This document shows positions 58,071-64,000 of a stretch of DNA of 64,000 nucleotides, piece by piece. A program made the position numbers and the translations under genes. This DNA comes from Romanomermis culicivorax (Eukaryota; Nematoda; Enoplea; Mermithida; Mermithidae), in contig CAWUHX010000135.1 in assembly GCA_963922205.1 (NCBI GenBank), positions 744,001 to 808,000 of the forward strand, given 5' to 3'. The notes below the pieces were generated by a model that saw nothing but the letters and a program-made list of their open reading frames with translations, was not told where the DNA came from and did not search any database. Each line of letters begins with the position of its first letter. The first letter of the stretch is position 1.

Positions 58071-61000
58071 TGATAGAAGAAACGGGGAAGAATACTTTGT
58101 TCGATGTTGATGCCTCAATTGTGGATGCCAGGGATAATAATTTCCAGATTCTACTAATAAACGAAACCAACAAGGGGATAAAATTGCGTAGTAACGAGCT
58201 AATAGCGAAATCCAAAACGAAATTCATGGGGCCAGAATTTGACGAAAAGATACATCAACTTCAATCAGAACCGCAAATTCAACAACAGAGCGAGCCAGAA
58301 TTTATCAAAATCATAACGCAGCTAGTGAAGGAATCAAGTATTGATCGACAAGGGCAACAACAGCTCATGAACGTCCTACTTAAACACAGGCACGCATTTA
58401 GTATGAAGAACGACCCTCTGACGATGACTCATGAGGCACAACATAGAATCGACACAGGAGACGCGTTGCCGGTCCAAAAGCACTACTGGAGAGCCCCTAT
58501 AATGCAAAGAGATATTATCCGTGAGCATGTAAAGGATATGATGGAAAAAGGAGTCATTGAGCCCTCTAGAAGCCCTTGGGCCGCACCATTGTTTTTAGTG
58601 GGCAAGAAAGATGGCACGTGGAGACCAGTAGTCGACTACAGAGGAATCAATCAAGTGACAAAGGACGATAAATTCCCGATACCACGAATCGACGATTATT
58701 TAGATGCGTTAGGAGGTGCGCGCTATTTTTCGACTCTGGATCTAAAGTCCGGATATTGGCAGGTACCCATGCACTCAGAATCGAAAGAAAAAACAGCATT
58801 CATATGTCAAGACGGTCTGTTCCAGTTCAAGGTGATGCAGTTCGGTTTAAAAAATGCTCCCCCAGAATTTCAGCATCTCATGGAGCGAATTCTTTATCCA
58901 TATGTGTGGAAAATATGTTTAGTATATATTGACGACGTGATAATCTTTTCAAAAACGGTCGAGGAGCATTTACAAAATATAGAGACTATTTTTCGATGTC
59001 TCACAAACGCAAACCTTACATTGAAACCTGACAAATGCTCCTTTATGCCAGCCAGCGTAAAATTTTTAGGCCACATATTGGACAAAAATGGAATGTCAGT
59101 TGACCCACAGAAAATAGAAGCGGTAAGAAATTTTGAAGTACCCAGGTCCATCAAGCAGCTGCAAAAATTTTTAGGACTAGTACAATGGTCCAAACGATTC
59201 ATACATAATTTAGCTTTTATCGCCCAGCCTTTATTTAAAGCCCTCGTAAAAAAGAATAGGAAAGAGAAGTTTGAACTTTCGGAAGAACAGTTAACGGCTT
59301 TTAAAGGGGTAAAAAACGCCCTAATGACGGCACCCTTTCTGCGGTACCAAGTATTCGATGGATCGGCGAAGTTTGTAATTCAAACGGATGCATCGGGGAC
59401 AGCGATAGGTGCGATTCTATATCAGGAAACGGAAAACGATCGCTGGACGATAGCATATTCGAGTAGAGTTTTAAACGATGCCGAAACAAGGTATTCCACA
59501 ATGGAGAGAGAGTGTTTAGCCGTAGTTTATGGATTCAAACAATATCGACATTACGTTATGGGGTTTAGGGTCACGATCAGAACAGATCACAAACCACTTA
59601 CCTGGCTCTCCGCAGAGAAACAACAAAATCAGAGGCTATTGAAATGGGCTTTATATATTGGACAGTTCAACTACACATTTGAATACGTAGCCGGACGCGA
59701 AAATGCCTTTGCAGACTTCTTATCAAGATCAGAGGAGAAAGAAAAGGTCCGAAACAAGAAACCAGAAGGTAACGAGGAAATCGAAGACAAAAAAGTGGAT
59801 ACGGAACCCGAATGCATGGCGGTAACAAGAGCCATGACAAGACAGATGCTTGAACCAGAGACACAAGAAGTATTTATTGATCCTCCACCACCAACTCAAC
59901 AAGAAATAGACCAAACGCCAGAGGAAGCAAAAAAGGAGTCTGACTTATTCTCTCTGGAACTGATCAAGAAGCAACAGCGATTAGATCCGAAGTTGGTGGA
60001 TATTTTTCGGAATATCGGTGAAAACAGCTCAAAGAAATACTTCAACAGTTTTCACTTGGAAAACGAAGTATTGTATCGGGAAAGTATCCACGGAAGAAGT
60101 CAATTAGTAATTCCTACCAAGCTTAGGCATCTTGTTTTACACCAATACCACGGCGATACCTTGATGGGACATCAAGGGATAGATAGAATCATTGCCGCAA
60201 TTGGGAATAAATTTTGGTGGTCAAATATGGAAGACAACATCATTAAGTGGATAAAATCCTGCGTCGTATGCCAATTGTGTCGCCCAATAGCGAATCCAGT
60301 TCAACCACTAAACCCCATACCTGTTTCCTACCCTTGGGAAATAGTAGCCACCGATGTGGTTAGTATTTCGCCCTTACGAGAAAAGAGGCCATATGTTATC
60401 GTATTCATGGATTATTTCACGAAATGGGTGGAGGCCAAGTGTATCCCCGATCAAAAAGCCGATACTATAGTAAAGGCGTTCATGGAAAAAGTAATTTATA
60501 CTCACGGGGCGCCAAAACACTTGCTGAGCGACCAAGGCTCAGCATACATGTCCGAATTAATGCGCAAGGTGTGTGACCTCCTCAAAATAAAGAAAATAAA
60601 TACGACACCATACCACCCGCAATGTAATGGTATGGTGGAAAGATTTAATAGAACGCTAATTGAGCAGATTAGGAGAGTGGCAATTACCGACCCGGACGAT
60701 TGGCCCCATTATTTGGAACAGATTTTATTTGCGTATCGGATTACGCCTCACAAAACCACGAAAAATTCCCCCCATAGCCTATTATACGGACACGAGGCAA
60801 GGTTCCAGATAGACAACGAGATAGCAAGGCCAGTAATTATTCAGAATAATTACGACACCTATAGATACATGTTAACAGAGCACCTACTTAACATGTATAA
60901 AATCATAAACGAAAACCATAAAAAATCGGCGGCCGAAAGAAAACTACAGTATGATAGGAAGGCTCGCGAAAAGACGTTCCAAACGGGTGAACTTGTCCTC

Positions 61001-61198
61001 TATCAGAAAGGAATTATCAAAGGGAAGGCCGACACTACAAATGACGGTCCCTATGAAGTAATTGAAACACAAAATTTAGATAAGAATGTCATAAAAATTC
61101 GCTGCGCTGGGAAACCAGATTCGCGTGTACAAATAGTTTCCGTAAATCGCGCAATGCCTTTTGTTACGCGGACTCCCGATTTTTACTGTAGCTTGTAA
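57977..61198 (+). CDS. pol: Reverse transcriptase-RNase H-integrase of element 2
   Basis: An open frame of 1073 codons whose upstream limit (a TTG) is not a real start; it overlaps the gag-protease frame by ~95 nt and would be reached by a -1 shift near 58040-58070 (no canonical slippery heptamer seen). It shows RT ([12 protein letters not shown] ~58619, [11 protein letters not shown] with DD ~58929), RNase H ([11 protein letters not shown] ~59380), an integrase zinc finger ([13 protein letters not shown] to CVVCQLC ~60140-60280), catalytic Asp ~60351 (VATDVV), Asp ~60528 (LLSDQGSAY), Glu ~60638 (GMVERFNRT) and a GPY motif (NDGPYEVIE ~61034). All polymerase and integrase residues are intact, so decay is confined to the protease. 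Confidence 0.95.
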   Translation: MDKKWDIYSPEYHFLCTSCGLATERLDKGSIVIEETGKNTLFDVDASIVDARDNNFQILLINETNKGIKLRSNELIAKSKTKFMGPEFDEKIHQLQSEPQIQQQSEPEFIKIITQLVKESSIDRQGQQQLMNVLLKHRHAFSMKNDPLTMTHEAQHRIDTGDALPVQKHYWRAPIMQRDIIREHVKDMMEKGVIEPSRSPWAAPLFLVGKKDGTWRPVVDYRGINQVTKDDKFPIPRIDDYLDALGGARYFSTLDLKSGYWQVPMHSESKEKTAFICQDGLFQFKVMQFGLKNAPPEFQHLMERILYPYVWKICLVYIDDVIIFSKTVEEHLQNIETIFRCLTNANLTLKPDKCSFMPASVKFLGHILDKNGMSVDPQKIEAVRNFEVPRSIKQLQKFLGLVQWSKRFIHNLAFIAQPLFKALVKKNRKEKFELSEEQLTAFKGVKNALMTAPFLRYQVFDGSAKFVIQTDASGTAIGAILYQETENDRWTIAYSSRVLNDAETRYSTMERECLAVVYGFKQYRHYVMGFRVTIRTDHKPLTWLSAEKQQNQRLLKWALYIGQFNYTFEYVAGRENAFADFLSRSEEKEKVRNKKPEGNEEIEDKKVDTEPECMAVTRAMTRQMLEPETQEVFIDPPPPTQQEIDQTPEEAKKESDLFSLELIKKQQRLDPKLVDIFRNIGENSSKKYFNSFHLENEVLYRESIHGRSQLVIPTKLRHLVLHQYHGDTLMGHQGIDRIIAAIGNKFWWSNMEDNIIKWIKSCVVCQLCRPIANPVQPLNPIPVSYPWEIVATDVVSISPLREKRPYVIVFMDYFTKWVEAKCIPDQKADTIVKAFMEKVIYTHGAPKHLLSDQGSAYMSELMRKVCDLLKIKKINTTPYHPQCNGMVERFNRTLIEQIRRVAITDPDDWPHYLEQILFAYRITPHKTTKNSPHSLLYGHEARFQIDNEIARPVIIQNNYDTYRYMLTEHLLNMYKIINENHKKSAAERKLQYDRKAREKTFQTGELVLYQKGIIKGKADTTNDGPYEVIETQNLDKNVIKIRCAGKPDSRVQIVSVNRAMPFVTRTPDFYCSL

Positions 61199-61594
61199 TT
61201 CATTTTATCGTTTTATTTGTACGTTGTGTTCAAATTTTGTTTTATGTGCCCTTTTTTAATTTTTCCTGTATCATAATTTTCCCCATTTCTTCTCGTTTTT
61301 TCCCTTTGAATTTTTATCATTCTGACTTATTTTTGGCAATTTTATGGCAGTTTTAGGCAGTTGTAAAAAATCACGACGCCGGAAAATCTTAATGGGCAAA
61401 ATTATATTTTTTCACGCGCTCGGTGTGAAGAAATGAAAATGTTTATAAGTCCCGGAAAAAACCCGTCCCGAGGTATAGATCCCATAAAATCGAAGGCGTT
61501 ATGGAGCTATTTTTTAGATTTCATTTGCAAAATATTATAATATTTATTATTATCGTCGACTGGAGGATTTTTGAAGTTCAAGTTCGAACGCGAT
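61199..61594 (+). other. Spacer between pol and the exonuclease gene of element 2
   Basis: ~400 bp, T-rich at first then GC-richer. No LTR match. It would serve as 5' UTR or promoter for the downstream gene. Confidence 0.45.
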
Positions 61595-63621
61595 ATGGCC
61601 ACGTCCAGTTTCGTCGAAGTAGACAATAGTTTCGGGCAACCGCAAGATCGCCAAGATAATACAAATTTCCAACTTAGTAGTAAGTGTGAAAAGGTTAAAA
61701 TATGTGGTAGAAATTTTTTATTCGGAATGAGACTCTAAATTGACCGCGCGGCAATTTATATGCCGAGGATTTTGGGTATTTGAGAGACTGATCAACTCAC
61801 CTATGTCCAAATTTATTCTTGTGCATTTGAGTCGTTTTGTTTCGAAATTATCACAAAAATTGTAGTTAAAAAATTGTATGAAAATTTTAAGATTACAATG
61901 TTCGAAGATTGGTACGCTCAACAGATATTTTTAATTATTTTACGTCGTTGTTCGGTGTGCCTCATGCGGCCATCGAGGAACCGTTATTTCTTGCGCCCGA
62001 GAACATAAAAGCATTTATTAAGGCGATAAATCAGTCAAAATTCAGAGGACGAGTAGTCATCGCATTAGATACCGAAAGTGGGAGGAAACCCAAAACGGCG
62101 TGTTCAAAACCCAGCGACGCCTTGCGGCTCTTGACAATTTCGACCATATGTGGAAAAAACTTTATAATAGATTTAAAGTTCTGGGACAGAGAACATTTTC
62201 ACAAGGTATATAACACAATTTTTCGCGAAGAAAATATTATCGTCGGTTTTCATATCCGAGAAGACATCACGCTAGTCTTGACTAGATTCGGGTATTTAGA
62301 TCAAGAAAAAGAATTAGCCCGAAAAAAGCGTGACAATATCGATTATATCTTGTCTTGCTGCGTTTACGATCTAGAAATTGTGTTAGCCGAGATGAAAGAT
62401 AAAGCAAAGACAAGAATGGTAGGAATTAGCCCGGAAGCCCTGAACTTAAAGGCCTTTATGACGGAAATTTTGTTTTTGTGGGCGGATGCTTTTAAGATTT
62501 CGTGGGGCCAATTGAGCTCACTAGAATTTCGGCAGTTAATGGAAGCGGACAAATTAAACATAGAAGTTTTACGATACGCGATGCTCGATGCGCGCGGGTC
62601 TCTTCTATGTTTCCTGGCGTTGTTACGATACGGGTTCGCCAGTGATGTGCAAAATTGCTTCAAATTATATCCTCACGATACGATGGAGCCAGAGTTGGTG
62701 GCTGATTTAGCCCGAAGGTTCCGAGAAACGTTCGAAGACAAATATACGGACCCACAGTGGAAAGGCGCGTACGGAGTAGAAGAGATGACGGGCAACATCA
62801 ATGCGTTATATTTCATGATGCGCGGGGAAGCAATATCAACTTATAAATTATCCGAAGAGCAAGCGTCGGGAAGTTTCTATTGTCCACCGCATTTCTCGAA
62901 CAGCGAAAAAGACCTGCAACCAGTACCCCGCGGTTGGTACCCGTGGGTAGAAAGAAGAGTAAAAGCATCACGGAAAAGAAAAGATACTGAAGAATCAGAA
63001 GTAACGCCCACCAACGATTGGGATCTAGAAGATATACTAGCTGCACGGCAGTTCGGACGGCCAATAGAGCCACGAGAAATGGAAATGAAACAAGGAAGGT
63101 GGCCTAATAAAGTGATCCATTTTATGAATAACTTGCGAGAACAGGTATCGTCGCTCAAGGACTACTACCATAAAAAGATCAATCGATCAATCGTCCCTGT
63201 GGTCAAGGAGTTGTACGAGAAGAATATAAATCCTCTTATCTATTTCTTGTGGCCTCACTCGGCACAAGAATGGAGATCTTGGGTCCCTGGGTTTACTTCG
63301 GGTATGTGGTCCACCGTATGGAGAAACGAACAAGAGCGAATCGAATTTATGAAATCGATGGGCCAAGATCTTTTGAATAACAAAATGACCGAACAAACAG
63401 AACAAATGATGGAACGATATCCGAAGGTACGCACGCAGAAGTCCGTCCAAAATATTTTCTGTGTACTACCTATAAAATGGATACCGCGCTCCTTGAAAGA
63501 ACCCGAAGAAGAAATAGAAACGGATCTACGCGATAACTCTATTTATTTTTTGAATCATAACTTTTATAACGTGTTTCATTTTTTGCATGTTCACGCGGCT
63601 AGCAAAAATCTCATTTATTGA
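61595..63621 (+). CDS. DEDDy-type 3'-5' exonuclease-like protein carried downstream of pol in element 2
   Basis: Exon 1, 61595-61679 (ATG, 28 codons plus one base), is spliced by a GTAAGT...TTTTAAG intron (61680-61891) to exon 2, 61892-63621. The join is in phase and supplies the ATG that exon 2 lacks before its catalytic motif. The product is 604 residues. Exo I is ALDTES (D88, E90), Exo II IREDI (D153), Exo III YAMLD (Y257, D261): the DEDDy set of RNase D/WRN/MUT-7/EXD-type nucleases that trim nucleic acid 3' ends. Residues ~300-604 are charged and not recognised. A TGA ends the frame, but the same frame is open again to the window end. It lies where env is found in retroviruses. Activity and role are inference. 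Confidence 0.75.
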
Positions 63622-63999
63622 AATGTTTCCGCGTCTATATTCGAGGCGAAGGACCTATGGGTCCCCAGCACCTCTGCAACTTTCAAGTCTGTAACTAAGT
63701 GGGACGATTCGGATCTGTTTCCCCAAGTAGAAGTTGTGGTCCCGGCTAGCCAGGGTCCTACAGAAGAAACTTCGAAGGAGCAGACAGAAGACGTACCCTC
63801 TAAAATCGAGAATTTGAATGTTTCAGGTATCGAAATGGATCAGGAAAAGCCCGTGGAAGTAATCATCGCGGATTCCCCCATGGCCAATGCGCCCGCTGAC
63901 GATAGCAAAAATGTCGTGGAAGAAGAGAAATTGATGGAGATAGTCAAACCCGAATGCGAGATACAGCCCAATGTGGAAAAATTGACGGAGCAGATAAAG
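63622..63999 (+). CDS. Open reading frame continuing in frame after the exonuclease TGA (partial)
   Basis: 126 codons without a stop, in the same frame as the exonuclease, running off the window. The sequence is acidic (Glu/Asp/Val/Pro-rich), low in complexity and not recognised. Three explanations fit: readthrough of TGA, a small intron that removes the stop (a weak GTGTTT donor at 63572 and a TTCGAG acceptor near 63645 would keep the phase), or a nonsense mutation in a longer protein. Confidence 0.5.
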
Positions 64000-64000
64000 G

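Larger units (their letters stand above)
54369..64000 (+). mobile_element. Second Ty3/gypsy LTR retroelement, cut by window end (element 2)
   Basis: 5' LTR (~54369-55153), PBS at 55155, gag-protease 55185-58070, pol to 61198, then an exonuclease-like gene. No copy of the LTR was seen between 61199 and 64000, so the 3' end is taken to be outside the window. The 5' boundary is chosen from a TGTCAG start and an ACA end and is not confirmed by a second LTR. Confidence 0.8.

Noticed and set aside
61898..61960. ATG at 61898 as start of the exonuclease
   Set aside because: It is in another frame and stops after ~36 codons; the spliced ATG at 61595 reaches the catalytic frame in phase.

Overview
The window is nuclear DNA from a nematode. 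It contains a cuticle collagen with the nematode N-terminal membrane domain and an RxxR cleavage site. Its introns end in TTTCAG/TTTTAG, a possible trans-splice acceptor sits just before one ATG, and the other spliced genes are conserved animal genes. The species cannot be fixed. A large TcdA/TcdB-like toxin-type gene hints at a mermithid or other clade I nematode, but that is weak, memory-based inference.

Layout: (1) 266-1389 (+), last exons of an ANKFY1/Rabankyrin-5 gene ending in a FYVE finger. (2) 2156-7333 (+), a complete three-exon POLR3F (RNA polymerase III subunit RPC6). (3) 7334-14821, gene-free DNA with a GGGGTAACTT inverted-repeat element, a dead mariner (12172-13774) split by a 352-bp insertion with a 13-bp target duplication and tRNA-like parts, and a MITE. 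(4) 14822-25985 (+), a complete eleven-exon voltage-gated calcium channel beta subunit; its last intron holds a kilobase-scale 12-bp minisatellite. (5) 28563-32787 (-), an eleven-exon cuticle collagen; its last intron carries a foldback element. (6) 35225-39979 (+), a 1584-residue intronless gene with an RSKR site, a hydrophobic pore-like segment and RTX-like glycine/aspartate turns. (7) 42745-43790, an array of TTATAACAT-type palindromes.

(8) 43793-54039 (+), a young complete Ty3/gypsy LTR element: 621-bp LTRs with 2 differences and TATC target duplication. A two-membrane-segment, N-glycosylated envelope-like module lies in frame BETWEEN the gag zinc knuckle and the protease. (9) About 54369 to beyond the window end (+), a second Ty3/gypsy element: 5' LTR, gag-protease (in-frame TAG, altered DTG motif), RT-RNase H-integrase, and then, where env would sit, a spliced two-exon gene for a DEDDy 3'-5' exonuclease-like protein. 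No 3' LTR is seen before the window ends.

The host genes are unrelated housekeeping, neuromuscular and cuticle genes. The strongest candidates for undescribed biology are the internal env-like module, the exonuclease carried downstream of pol in element 2, and the toxin-like single-exon gene.
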